This document shows positions 51,561 through 59,595 of a DNA stretch of 64,000 bases, in pieces; position 1 is the first letter of the stretch, and each line of letters begins with the position of its first letter. The notes beneath the pieces are model-generated. The model did not search any database. It saw only the letters and a list, made by a program, of their open reading frames with translations, and was not told the origin of the DNA. Origin of the DNA: UBA5793 sp040255465 (GTDB taxonomy: Bacteria; Planctomycetota; Phycisphaerae; Phycisphaerales; UBA5793); assembly GCA_040255465.1 (NCBI GenBank), contig JBDZVA010000003.1:558001-622000 (forward strand). The letters are read 5' to 3'. A program made the position numbers and the translations under genes.

Positions 51561-52247
51561 TTATTTCTTCTTGCCGCTGGCCGCGAGCGCTTTCGCCCGA
51601 CCCAGCCGCCGCGAAGTGCGGACGTAGAGTAGGCCCCCGTTCGGACCCGGGACAGCCCCTTTGACCAACAATATGTTCTTCTCAGGCAGAATCTCGATGA
51701 CATCGAGGTTCCGCGAAGTGATCTGCACGTTGCCCATCTGCCCGGACATCTTCTTGCCCTTCTTGGGCTTGGGGCCGGTGCCTCGGTTGGTCGCATGGCC
51801 GGCGATCGAGCCCGGCGAGCGGTGCTTGCGCTCCGTGCCGTGCGTCGCGGTCAGGCCCTTGAAGCGGTGCCGCTTCATCGTGCCCTGAAATCCCTTGCCC
51901 TTGCTGACCCCGATGACATCCACAAACTTTGTATTTGCAAAGACTTCCACCGTCAGTTCCTGGCCGAGTTCGGCGTCTTTGGCGTCGTCTTCGAGGCGGA
52001 TCTCACGGTGGAATTTCTTGGGGCTCACCCCGGCCTTGGCGTCGTGGCCGATGAGCGGCATCGTCGTCCGCCCCGCCTCAACATCCTCAAAGCCGATCTG
52101 GATGGCGCTGTAGCCCTCTGCGTCCTTGGTCTTCACCTGCGTCACGAAGCAAGGTCCGGCTTGGATCACCGTCACGGGCACGTTCTTGCCCTCTTCAGTG
52201 AAGTAGCGTGTCATGCCGATTTTTCGGCCCAATAGTGCGTGTGTCAT
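51561..52247 (-). CDS. rplC: 50S ribosomal protein L3
   Basis: A 228-residue L3 that starts large-subunit assembly. The start is ATG 52247 (MTHALLGRKIGMTRYFTEEG); an earlier in-frame codon at 52301 is not supported. The conserved loop reaching towards the peptidyl transferase centre reads GFQGTMKRHRFKG followed by HGTERKHRSPGSIAGHATN. The glutamine methylated in some bacteria lies in the segment KKMSGQMGNVQITSRN. Length is normal. It follows rpsJ after a gap of 193 nt. Confidence 0.97.
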   Translation of the reverse strand: MTHALLGRKIGMTRYFTEEGKNVPVTVIQAGPCFVTQVKTKDAEGYSAIQIGFEDVEAGRTTMPLIGHDAKAGVSPKKFHREIRLEDDAKDAELGQELTVEVFANTKFVDVIGVSKGKGFQGTMKRHRFKGLTATHGTERKHRSPGSIAGHATNRGTGPKPKKGKKMSGQMGNVQITSRNLDVIEILPEKNILLVKGAVPGPNGGLLYVRTSRRLGRAKALAASGKKK

Positions 52248-52397
52248 GGCGACGTTGCTCCGTGGTGAGCCAGAGGTCGTCAGGGCCGATTCGGTGAACA
52301 TTCACCGTCGTGCCGCCGCGACGTGGCCGTTGCTGAAGACCTTGATTTTCAGGGATTTGAGCGATCCGGGAACCCGGTCCGCCGCACCCCACCAATG

Positions 52398-52422
52398 CAA
52401 ACGGCCGCCCCTTCAGGCGACC
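52398..52422 (-). terminator. Weak hairpin after rpsJ, possible attenuator
   Basis: On the minus strand GGTCGCC pairs with GGCGGCC (one G-U pair) around a loop of about 6 nt and is followed by a short GTTTGC. The T-run is too short for a strong terminator. It lies 18 nt after the rpsJ stop, in the 193-nt gap before rplC, and could tune readthrough into the rest of the operon. Confidence 0.3.
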
Positions 52423-52440
52423 GCGACAAATGAACTCAGA

Positions 52441-52749
52441 TCAGGCCTTGATCTTAACGAACACGCCCGCAGGGACGACGAGGCGGTTGAGCGCTTCGAC
52501 GGTGCGGGCATTGGGTTCCTGGATATCAATGATGCGCTTGTGGGTGCGGATTTCAAACTGCTCGCGCGACTTCTTGTCGATGTGAGGGCCCCGCAGCACC
52601 GTATACCGCTCGATGCGGGTCGGCAGCGGGATCGGACCGGACACGCGGGCGCCGGTGCGCTTGGCGTGATCGACGATCTCGCGGGCCGAGGCGTCCAGCG
52701 CCTGGTGGTCGTAGGCTTCCATTCGAATACGGATCTTGGCTTCAGTCAT
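52441..52749 (-). CDS. rpsJ: 30S ribosomal protein S10
   Basis: A 102-residue S10, which in E. coli also works as NusE in antitermination. The start is ATG 52749, with AGGTGA upstream; the open frame to 52773 is not used. The sequence reads KIRIRMEAYDHQALDASARE, then GARVSGPIPLPTRIERYTVL and the motif SREQFEIRTHKRIIDIQEPN. The C-terminus is LNRLVVPAGVFVKIKA. It is the first gene of the operon, with a promoter about 150-180 nt upstream; fusA and tuf genes are not directly before it. Confidence 0.97.
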   Translation of the reverse strand: MTEAKIRIRMEAYDHQALDASAREIVDHAKRTGARVSGPIPLPTRIERYTVLRGPHIDKKSREQFEIRTHKRIIDIQEPNARTVEALNRLVVPAGVFVKIKA

Positions 52750-52901
52750 TGAGTCACCTGGATCAGTCGTCAACTATCGAACTGCGACAAGGGAAACGAC
52801 ACGGTTCGTGCCGCTCCACGGCCGCTGGCATGTGCACCTGCATGGCCCACCACCGGGTTGCCGCACCAGCCACGAGGCCGGCGCGCTGTGAAAAGCCCGT
52901 C

Positions 52902-52929
52902 AGTATATGGATAGTCCGGGGCCGGTCAA
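52902..52929 (-). promoter_or_regulatory. Promoter of the S10 ribosomal protein operon
   Basis: On the minus strand TTGACC (52924-52929) and TATACT (52902-52907) are 16 nt apart, a near-consensus housekeeping promoter. Transcription would start near 52895 and give a leader of about 146 nt before rpsJ, in which several hairpins can be drawn (for example around the CGGCACG/CGTGTCG pair). The spacer contains CCGGACTATCC, an 11-mer also found in the promoter at 6621-6648. Confidence 0.75.
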
Positions 52930-52954
52930 CTCAGGCAAACTCCCATCCGGGGCT

Positions 52955-53335
52955 TCATGAGTCCAGCGGCAGGCCGCATTCCGGGCACTTGCCCGGCCAA
53001 GCCCCACCCTCCGGTGGCGACACCGCGTAGCCGCACTGCGGACACCCAGTCGGCGGCATGGCGATCACCCAGGCCGCAATCGCTCGCGAGAAGATCCCCA
53101 GAACCCCGCCAACCACCGCCATGGCCACCCCGCGGTAGAACGATTGCTCCTCGCCGATCCCCTCCCACATGCGCAGAGCCGTCTCGAAGTCCCACACGCC
53201 CACACCGAACGTCAATCGCTTGAGCGCCAGGTACGCGCCGATCGCGACGAGGATCAGCGCGACCCCGCGAATGACCCACGTCACAATCCCGCGCACCAGA
53301 TTGATTCGCTGCGTCGTGATCTTTTCGCCAAACAT
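52955..53335 (-). CDS. Membrane protein with C-terminal zinc ribbon
   Basis: A 126-residue protein. A GGAGG site lies about 5 nt before the ATG at 53335. Two membrane helices are visible (about residues 16-40 and 68-92). The C-terminus has CPQC and CPEC separated by about 16 residues, a small rubredoxin-like zinc ribbon facing the cytoplasm or periplasm. Its role is unknown. The stop lies only 25 nt before the S10 operon promoter on the same strand, so readthrough into the operon is possible. Confidence 0.7.
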   Translation of the reverse strand: MFGEKITTQRINLVRGIVTWVIRGVALILVAIGAYLALKRLTFGVGVWDFETALRMWEGIGEEQSFYRGVAMAVVGGVLGIFSRAIAAWVIAMPPTGCPQCGYAVSPPEGGAWPGKCPECGLPLDS

Positions 53336-53472
53336 GGGACCTCCGAAGTTGAGTCGATCAGGGAACAGTAGCGTGATTCGCCGAACATCGAGGCGCCATC
53401 AATACCAGACCGCTTCCCCCGCACCAATCCGGTAAGATGCCAGCAGCAGACTGCCGACCCGAGGAGTTTCAC

Positions 53473-54693
53473 TTGCGCCGCACCCTCCTTCTTCTCCCAC
53501 TTGTGCTGCTCACCACTGGTTGCACCACGACCCACTGGTACAAGGGCAACACCCACACCCACACCCTCTGGAGCGACGGCGACGCCGCCCCCGAAGTCGC
53601 TGCGCAGTGGTATGTCGAGCACGGCTACAACTTCCTCGTCCTCTCCGATCACAACATCCTCTCGACCGGCGACAAGTGGTTCCCCATCATCGACGCTCCC
53701 AACAGCCGCCTCACCACGCAGCACGTCGACGATCTCATCGCCCGCTTCGGCCCCGACCACGTGCAGACGCGCGAAGTCGACGGCAAGCGCCAGATGCGCC
53801 TGCACACACTCGACGAACTTCGCACCCAATACGAGAAGCCGGGTCAGTTCCTCTTCATCCAGGGCGAGGAAATCACCGACCACTTCAACAGCGCGCCCGT
53901 CCATCTCAACGGCATGAACCTCGTCGATCTCATCAAGCCGCGCGGCGGCAACAGCGTGCGCGAAGTCATTCAGAACGACATCGATGCCGTGATCGAACAC
54001 GGCCACGAACACAACCGCCCCACCCTCGCCCACGTCAACCATCCCAACTTCGGCTGGGGCCTGACCGTCGACGACATCGCTCACATCCGCGGCGAGAACT
54101 TCTTCGAGATCTACAACGGCCACCGCAGTGTCAACAATTACGGCGACAAAACCCATCCCGGAACCGAGCAGATGTGGGACACTGCTCTCACCCAGCGCCT
54201 GACCGAACTCCACCTCGGCCCGCTCTTCGGCCTCGCCACCGACGATGCGCACAACCATTACCAGGTGCCCGAAGGCCATTCCAACCCCGGCCGGGGCTGG
54301 ATCATGGTTCGCGCCAAATCACTCAACGCCAACGCCATCATCGACGCCATGCACCGCGGCGACTTCTACGCCAGCAGCGGCGTGACGCTGGACAAGATCG
54401 AGAATAATCAACACAAACTCACCATTCACATCCACGCCGAGCCGGGCGTCGCCTACACCACGCGCTTTGTTGGAACGCGCCTCAAGCCAGATGCCGACGG
54501 CGACGGCCGGCCCGACCTCGGCGATATCGGCGAAGTCTTCGATGAGACAATGAGCAACCCCGCCACCTACGAGTTCGCCGGTGACGAGTTGTACGTCCGC
54601 GCCGTCATCATCTCGTCAACGCCGCACCCCAATCCCTTCGCCAAAGGCGATCACGAAATGGCGTGGGTGCAACCAATCGTTACCGCAAGATAA
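53473..54693 (+). CDS. CehA/McbA-type PHP-domain hydrolase lipoprotein
   Basis: A protein of 406 residues from TTG 53473, chosen because GAGGAG (53461-53466) lies 6 nt upstream and the lipoprotein signal begins there (RRTLLLLPLVLLTTGC, lipobox LTTGC). The PHP metal site is NTHTHTLWSDGDAAPE (about residues 27-42), followed by VLSDHN (about 57-62). Later metal ligands are expected in LAHVNHPNFGWG and ATDDAHNHYQ. The family includes carbaryl hydrolase and other metal-dependent phosphoesterases or amidohydrolases. The last 80 residues add a domain with the pattern GVAYTTRFVGTRLKPDADGD. It is exported to the envelope; the substrate is unknown. Confidence 0.85.
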   Translation: MRRTLLLLPLVLLTTGCTTTHWYKGNTHTHTLWSDGDAAPEVAAQWYVEHGYNFLVLSDHNILSTGDKWFPIIDAPNSRLTTQHVDDLIARFGPDHVQTREVDGKRQMRLHTLDELRTQYEKPGQFLFIQGEEITDHFNSAPVHLNGMNLVDLIKPRGGNSVREVIQNDIDAVIEHGHEHNRPTLAHVNHPNFGWGLTVDDIAHIRGENFFEIYNGHRSVNNYGDKTHPGTEQMWDTALTQRLTELHLGPLFGLATDDAHNHYQVPEGHSNPGRGWIMVRAKSLNANAIIDAMHRGDFYASSGVTLDKIENNQHKLTIHIHAEPGVAYTTRFVGTRLKPDADGDGRPDLGDIGEVFDETMSNPATYEFAGDELYVRAVIISSTPHPNPFAKGDHEMAWVQPIVTAR

Positions 54694-54731
54694 GCGGCGT
54701 TGCGCGCCGGCCACCTGAGCACGGGGCAGCG

Positions 54732-54770
54732 AAAAAAGACAGGCTCCCGACACGATCGTGCCGGGAGCCT
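54732..54770 (-). terminator. Intrinsic terminator for the minus-strand secreted protein gene
   Basis: AGGCTCCCG (54741-54749) pairs perfectly with CGGGAGCCT (54762-54770), and the loop contains the palindrome CACGATCGTG. On the minus strand it is followed by GTC and then six T residues (54732-54737). It lies about 30 nt beyond the stop of the gene at 54803-55672. It may also act for the convergent hydrolase gene. Confidence 0.75.
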
Positions 54771-54802
54771 GCAAAGAACCCTTCAAATCAGATCGCGCTC
54801 AA

Positions 54803-55672
54803 TTACGGAATCTGATCCACGTTGCTCGTGTTGCACGAGCCGGCTTCAACCAACTGCAGGTAGTGGCCGCAGGCGCCCGTGCCGGCGCGTCCATTGACCG
54901 AACCGCTGCCGCCGCCGGTGCCGATGATGTTGACAATGCGCACCTGTCCCTGGATGCCAAGCACCGTGCCGGCGCAGGGTCCGGTGGGGACGGTCGTGCT
55001 TCCGAGGTTGTTGCCGAAGACGATCGCCTGCTGAGCGCTTGGCGTCGCGCCGCTCCAGTCCACACTGACGGTGCCCGGGCAGGAGCCGCCCACGTTGAGG
55101 CGATAGCCGCCGACAAACTCGAAGCGGACATCTTCCATGATGGTGATGTAGCCATTCTCCTGATCAATGAGGCGGAGGTAGCCGATGCCGCCAGAGGCTT
55201 CGTAGCCGACAAACACGGCATCGCCGCCGCCGGGCATCATCGCCGTGCCCGTATCGATCAGCGTGTGAGACGGGCTGTAGACCTCGACCGTCCAGGTCGT
55301 CTGCGTCCCCGTCGAGAGCAGCATGCCGACGCGATTCGGATTGCCGGCGCCCGTCAGGTCGTACTCGAGATCCGAAGCACCCCAGCTGTCCGCCAGCGCG
55401 CGGCCGAGCGACGCTCCGGGAATGTTGTCAAAGAACGAACTCCAGTCGATATTGCCGCGCCAGCCGCCAAAGCCGGTGCCGCCGCCACTGTCGGTCACGG
55501 TAATCCCGCTGCCGATGTCGGCCGTGGGGTGTGAGAGCAGCGTCATATCCGTGGCGTTGAAGTCAATGACCGTCTCGCCACCCGAGAAATCATTCAGCCC
55601 GATAAACCCGTCGCCAAAGGCGACTCCACTCAGAGCCAGAACACAAGCACCAGCAAGCAAAGACTGCTTCAT
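54803..55672 (-). CDS. Secreted protein with planctomycete-type C-terminal module
   Basis: A 289-residue exported protein. The ATG at 55672 follows GAAGGAG with 6 nt spacing. The signal peptide is KQSLLAGACVLALSGVAFG. The middle resembles a jelly-roll domain with Gly/Asp/Ser-rich sequence (GGGTGFGGWRGNIDWSSFF). The C-terminal 95 residues (CPGTVSVDWSGATPSAQQAI, then GPCAGTVLGIQGQVRIVN and CGHYLQLVEAGSC) form a cysteine-bearing module resembling the last part of the protein at 175-1560. Such modules recur in secreted planctomycete proteins and may be a cell-surface or export signal. The function is not known. Confidence 0.75.
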   Translation of the reverse strand: MKQSLLAGACVLALSGVAFGDGFIGLNDFSGGETVIDFNATDMTLLSHPTADIGSGITVTDSGGGTGFGGWRGNIDWSSFFDNIPGASLGRALADSWGASDLEYDLTGAGNPNRVGMLLSTGTQTTWTVEVYSPSHTLIDTGTAMMPGGGDAVFVGYEASGGIGYLRLIDQENGYITIMEDVRFEFVGGYRLNVGGSCPGTVSVDWSGATPSAQQAIVFGNNLGSTTVPTGPCAGTVLGIQGQVRIVNIIGTGGGSGSVNGRAGTGACGHYLQLVEAGSCNTSNVDQIP

Positions 55673-55890
55673 CTCATTCTCCTTCTCAAAATGAACAACA
55701 AACCACGATGAGTTGCGCGGATCAACGCGGAGGCAGCCATGCCACACTTCGATCCGCATCAGAACGACACCAGTCGCGACCATAGTGTATTTGGTTTTGG
55801 CCGGACACTGGCGGCGAACTTGGCTTTTTTTGCAAGAAAATCGCCCTCCGCTCACCGTCGCCACACCCCGTCTGCATGACGATCGCGGCG

Positions 55891-56640
55891 TCAGAACGGC
55901 GCGTAGAAGTCCCACGGCGCCTGCCACTCTTCCACCTTGCGAAAATACCGGTCCTGGTGCTGCCGCATCCTCAGCCCCCGACTCCGCCCACGCAACACGC
56001 GCCCCAGCAGACGCGTCCGGCCGAGGCTGCCGTAATCAACCGGCAGGCCGACGTCGATCTCTTCAAACCTGCGATGCGACTGCACAAAGCCAATGGCCTT
56101 GTCCACTCCCGCCATGCCGCAGTCGTTGAAGCCGACGATTCCCCCAACGGGCATCATCTTGTCAATGTACCAGAAGTCGAGCATCGCGTGGTCAAAGGTG
56201 TGCCAGCCATCGATGTAGCCGAAGTCGACCCGAAGACCCATGCGCAGCAGCGCAGGCAGCGCGGTGTAATCCGGCTCGACGAGCAGTTCATGGTGCTCGC
56301 CGTAGCCCGCTCGCTCGACCGCCGCCCGTCCGGCGCTGCGCCACTTCTCCGTCTGCTTCGGATCGATCGAGATGAGTTTCCCGGTTCCGCCAGCCGCCTC
56401 CAGCCCCGCCAGGATCGCCAGTGCCGAGGTGCCCAGCGCCATGCCGATCTCCACGCACGCGCTGGGCCGGGCATCGCGCACCGCTCGAAACAGCGCCTCG
56501 GCATACGCCGCCGGGATGTGCGAGTGAATCGCCATCGGCGTCCCGTCGGCGCCGGTCGTTTCGCCCGTCTCAAACATCTTCGCCAGCACCGGGCAACTCT
56601 GCATCGCAGTGGTCACGGCAATTCCAATCTCAACGGCCAC
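55891..56640 (-). CDS. Class I SAM-dependent methyltransferase (Methyltransf_24-like)
   Basis: A 249-residue protein beginning with GTG at 56640; an ATG at 56604 is an alternative start. The SAM-binding region is ACVEIGMALGTSALAILAGL (about residues 61-80), followed by GKLISIDPKQTEKW. Another motif, FGYIDGWHTFDHAMLDFWYI (about 139-158), is typical of the Methyltransf_24 family, whose members methylate natural products or sugars, often with a metal ion. The Arg-rich segment LLGRVLRGRSRGLRMRQHQ near the C-terminus is notable. The substrate is unknown. It lies among envelope genes. Confidence 0.82.
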   Translation of the reverse strand: MAVEIGIAVTTAMQSCPVLAKMFETGETTGADGTPMAIHSHIPAAYAEALFRAVRDARPSACVEIGMALGTSALAILAGLEAAGGTGKLISIDPKQTEKWRSAGRAAVERAGYGEHHELLVEPDYTALPALLRMGLRVDFGYIDGWHTFDHAMLDFWYIDKMMPVGGIVGFNDCGMAGVDKAIGFVQSHRRFEEIDVGLPVDYGSLGRTRLLGRVLRGRSRGLRMRQHQDRYFRKVEEWQAPWDFYAPF

Positions 56641-56771
56641 GGACGGGCATCACCGGCGGCCCGCTGGGTTCATGCTATCCGCATGCGCGCCTCCCAACCC
56701 CCTTTCTTCGCCGCCCGCCACGGAATCAGCAACTCGCTCCCGCCCATTGGCCCGCATCGCTACCATTGTTC

Positions 56772-56975
56772 ATGAGTGCGCCGGATTCACGCTGGGGATC
56801 AGATCGATCGCGACAAGTCATCGTGACCGTCGTCATGGTGGGCGTCCTGCTCATCTCGCTGGCTATGGCGTTTGCGTTGGTCCAGACGCGATCCAGGGCC
56901 AGGTCCGTGGGAGTGTCCGGCCCCGCAGCCACGCTGGAACTCCGCCTCAACGCCCGCAAGACGCACCGCCTGTAG
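56772..56975 (+). CDS. Small single-pass membrane protein
   Basis: A 67-residue open frame from the ATG at 56772, which is not preceded by a clear Shine-Dalgarno. It has a hydrophobic helix of about 20 residues (VIVTVVMVGVLLISLAMAFA) followed by a basic, Arg-rich tail. Small proteins like this are often missed. It lies 53 nt before the next gene on the same strand. I cannot tell whether it is translated. Confidence 0.4.
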   Translation: MSAPDSRWGSDRSRQVIVTVVMVGVLLISLAMAFALVQTRSRARSVGVSGPAATLELRLNARKTHRL

Positions 56976-57028
56976 GCCGATAAAGATCGGGTTGCACTCA
57001 GGAATCAGTATCGACAAGGAGACGGGTG

Positions 57029-58504
57029 ATGGACCCTCGCAGCTTTTTCGGACGACACCTGGCCACCTGCACGCTCGCAGCCGCGCTGCTCGCCGGCGCT
57101 GCCTCGCAAGCCTCGGCACAGGACGTCACACCTTCCGAACCGATCACCACGCTCAGCAGCACGATCTACGAAGAGGAGAGCATCGGGTTGACCATGCGCC
57201 TCCCCGAAGGCGCCAAGGTCACGAGCAACCCGCAGTCGACCCGGCGCGTCCTCGTCGAATCGTTCGACATGCTGTGGATCGGCACGCTCGAAGTCATCCA
57301 AACGCGCAACGATGAAGAGACGATCGCCGCCGTCGCCGATCGCGCCATCGAAGCCAGCCGGGGCACCACCGATAGCGAGAAACGCCGCGTCAAAGAGTGC
57401 AAGACCCGCTCGCGCGAAACCGTGGACATCAATGGCCTCAGCGCCGAACAGTTCGTGCTCGATATGGCCTTTGACACCCGCGACGGCGTCATGCGTGAAG
57501 TACGCGTCTACTCCATCTTCAAGCCTCTGCCCGGCACCTTCGTGGTCTACGGCGTGCGCGGCGACGGCACCCACGCCGACGCCATCATCAAGGCCACCAA
57601 GGCCAGCGTCGCCACGTTCCAGTTCCGTGACCCCGCTCAGGTCAAACGCGAAATTCAGGAAGGCATTGACGCCACCAACAAAGTACTGGCGCAACTCACC
57701 GCCGATGAATACCGCAGGATGATCGTCCCCGACTCGTGGTACCGCGTCTACTCAAAGGGCGATGGAATCGACAATGAGATCGCCTACTACCGCATCCAGG
57801 AAGACATCGGGCCGCGCGGCCTTCTCGGCACCAATCGCGACAAGTCCAAATTCACACCCACCGAAGCCGAGGAGGGGCTCCTCGTCAGTCAGTCGGCACG
57901 GTTCCTCGTCGCATCAGAGAGCGCCGCGGACGCCTACGTCTCTGAGATTGAAGGTCTGGCCTGGGTGGCGTTCGACCGCAAGTCGGAGATCTGGTACACA
58001 CGCCAGACCACCTACGAAAAAACCGACCGCGGCTATCGCATCGCTTCGCGATCGTCGATCAGCGGAACCCGCCAGGGCGGCCGCATTGACGTCGCCGTGA
58101 ACGTGGACGACGTGAGTATCGCCAATCCCTCGTTTACGACTCCGGATGCATTCCTCTCCCAGGCGGAGCAGCACCTGATCTACCGCATGCTCAACCCGGG
58201 CAGGGAAGGATCGTACATCATGTACCTTTTCCGCCCGCAGACGGCCGACGTCAAGCGCCGCAGCGAGATCATCAAGGCCACCAGCAACCCCGATCGCTTC
58301 ACCGTTGAGTCGCGGCAGGATCCGTCGCTTCCCCCGACGATCAAGACCATCACCGCCAAGGGAGAAATCCTTCGCATGGTCTCCCCGGAAGGTCAGATCA
58401 CCGAGCCGACGGATCCGGCTCAACTGCAACGGCTCTGGCGCGCCAAGGGTCTGCCGACCGGACCAATTGTCCCCATTGCCGAACCTTCAATACCTCGCCG
58501 GTAG
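57029..58504 (+). CDS. Secreted protein of unknown function
   Basis: A 491-residue exported protein from ATG 57029, with AAGGAG (57016-57021) 7 nt upstream. The signal peptide is LATCTLAAALLAGAASQASA. The mature part contains a domain with the sequence SIGLTMRLPEGAKV near residue 50, which is how lipoprotein LpqN-type and PsbP-like domains begin, and strands such as MREVRVYSIFKPLPGTFVVY. A second half (EIWYTRQTTYEKTDRGYRIA) contains a membrane- or matrix-type repeat that I cannot assign. No catalytic residues stand out. It converges on the DUF1573 gene, with a strong dyad between them. The function is unknown. Confidence 0.7.
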   Translation: MDPRSFFGRHLATCTLAAALLAGAASQASAQDVTPSEPITTLSSTIYEEESIGLTMRLPEGAKVTSNPQSTRRVLVESFDMLWIGTLEVIQTRNDEETIAAVADRAIEASRGTTDSEKRRVKECKTRSRETVDINGLSAEQFVLDMAFDTRDGVMREVRVYSIFKPLPGTFVVYGVRGDGTHADAIIKATKASVATFQFRDPAQVKREIQEGIDATNKVLAQLTADEYRRMIVPDSWYRVYSKGDGIDNEIAYYRIQEDIGPRGLLGTNRDKSKFTPTEAEEGLLVSQSARFLVASESAADAYVSEIEGLAWVAFDRKSEIWYTRQTTYEKTDRGYRIASRSSISGTRQGGRIDVAVNVDDVSIANPSFTTPDAFLSQAEQHLIYRMLNPGREGSYIMYLFRPQTADVKRRSEIIKATSNPDRFTVESRQDPSLPPTIKTITAKGEILRMVSPEGQITEPTDPAQLQRLWRAKGLPTGPIVPIAEPSIPRR

Positions 58505-58528
58505 AGCCGTTCAAGTTCAATTAGCGTC

Positions 58529-58578
58529 GGCTGGCGCTGAACGCTCATCGCTTCGGACGAGCGTTCAGTGCGTCAGCC
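58529..58578. terminator. Large dyad between two convergent genes, probable bidirectional terminator
   Basis: CTGAACGCTC (58537-58546) and GAGCGTTCAG (58559-58568) are perfect inverted repeats with a 12-nt loop. An outer pair GGCTG/CAGCC (58529-58533 and 58574-58578) extends the arms. It lies between the stops at 58504 and 58585. There is no T-run, so it is not a classic intrinsic terminator, but the location fits an end-of-transcript element. Confidence 0.5.
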
Positions 58579-58584
58579 TGGCAG

Positions 58585-59424
58585 TCAGGGATGATCTGCG
58601 ACCGTCGAATCGGCGCTGGCGCCCGGTTCAGCGGCGTGCTCGATCACGATCGGACCCGTGCCGGAACGCTTCGTGTGATGTTTCAAGGCGTAGCTGCGGG
58701 CAAGAGCCGGAGTGCGCACCACCAGTTCAACCGGTTGAAGGTCAGGCGATGCGGCGAGTGAGAACTGCACTCGGCTGAGTTCATCAAGCGACTCGGTCAA
58801 CTCCACGCTCACGTTTGCCGCGTACTGCGCCGCGATTCCGTATTCCTTGTTCACCGCGATGACCGACTGCCAGGGCCCGACGTCGACTTTCAGCGCCTTG
58901 TCGGGCGACACCAGTGAGATCGGCCCGGGCGCCTGCCCATCCTGATCGACGTAGGTCAGCACCAGCGTGCGCGGCTCGGAGACATCGAGATCAACACTCG
59001 GCGTCGACAACCACAAGTCGCGCCGCACCTGCGCGACCGCGCCCAGCGTGTAATGCGTCTTCTCACCCGTTGACCAGTGCACCACCACCTCGGTCACGAA
59101 CGGACCGGACGCGTGCAGCGTGGCCGTGGCTTCCAGCCAGCCGGACTCGCCGGGCTCGAACACCTGCACCGGCGCCTCGACTTTTGTACACCCGCACGAC
59201 GGCTTGATCGCGGCGATCTCCAGGCGCTCGGCCGTGTCATTGCGGAACTCGAATCGATGGGTGAACGGGTGCGGCAGGTTGACCACGAGCCGTCCCGCAC
59301 TGAACTCCTGCGCCTGGGTGTGCCCCGGCGCGTCGGGGCCAGTGTGATGCGCGACGAATGCGGTGAGTCCAAGCAGTATGAGAGCGGCGACCGCCGCCCC
59401 CACCAGAATCTGGTGGCGCTTCAT
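58585..59424 (-). CDS. DUF1573 domain protein with membrane anchor
   Basis: A 279-residue protein. Residues 1-26 contain a membrane anchor or signal (ILVGAAVAALILLGLTAFVA). The DUF1573 domain follows (NLPHPFTHRFEFRNDTAERL, then IAAIKPSCGCTKVEAPVQVF and EPGESGWLEATATL), with the typical SCGC motif at about residues 76-79. The rest (about 130-250) is beta-rich. DUF1573 proteins are immunoglobulin-like envelope proteins, often next to exported proteins. It is the last of a set of three minus-strand genes with the gene at 59596-60771 and the cysteine-rich protein at 60871-61272; the first gap is 171 nt. Confidence 0.8.
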   Translation of the reverse strand: MKRHQILVGAAVAALILLGLTAFVAHHTGPDAPGHTQAQEFSAGRLVVNLPHPFTHRFEFRNDTAERLEIAAIKPSCGCTKVEAPVQVFEPGESGWLEATATLHASGPFVTEVVVHWSTGEKTHYTLGAVAQVRRDLWLSTPSVDLDVSEPRTLVLTYVDQDGQAPGPISLVSPDKALKVDVGPWQSVIAVNKEYGIAAQYAANVSVELTESLDELSRVQFSLAASPDLQPVELVVRTPALARSYALKHHTKRSGTGPIVIEHAAEPGASADSTVADHP

Positions 59425-59595
59425 GATCTTTCTCCCCTGTCTGATCGGGAGACCGGCCGCCCCTCAGCGGCCCGTTCCCTCTATTGTCAACAGTCGCACG
59501 CACAACATGGGCGCAATCGACACTGGATGGCGCCGAAGCGCGTCCAGTCAAAGTCCTTCAATTTCAATTCCACCCTGTGCGTTCACGCCATCGCG

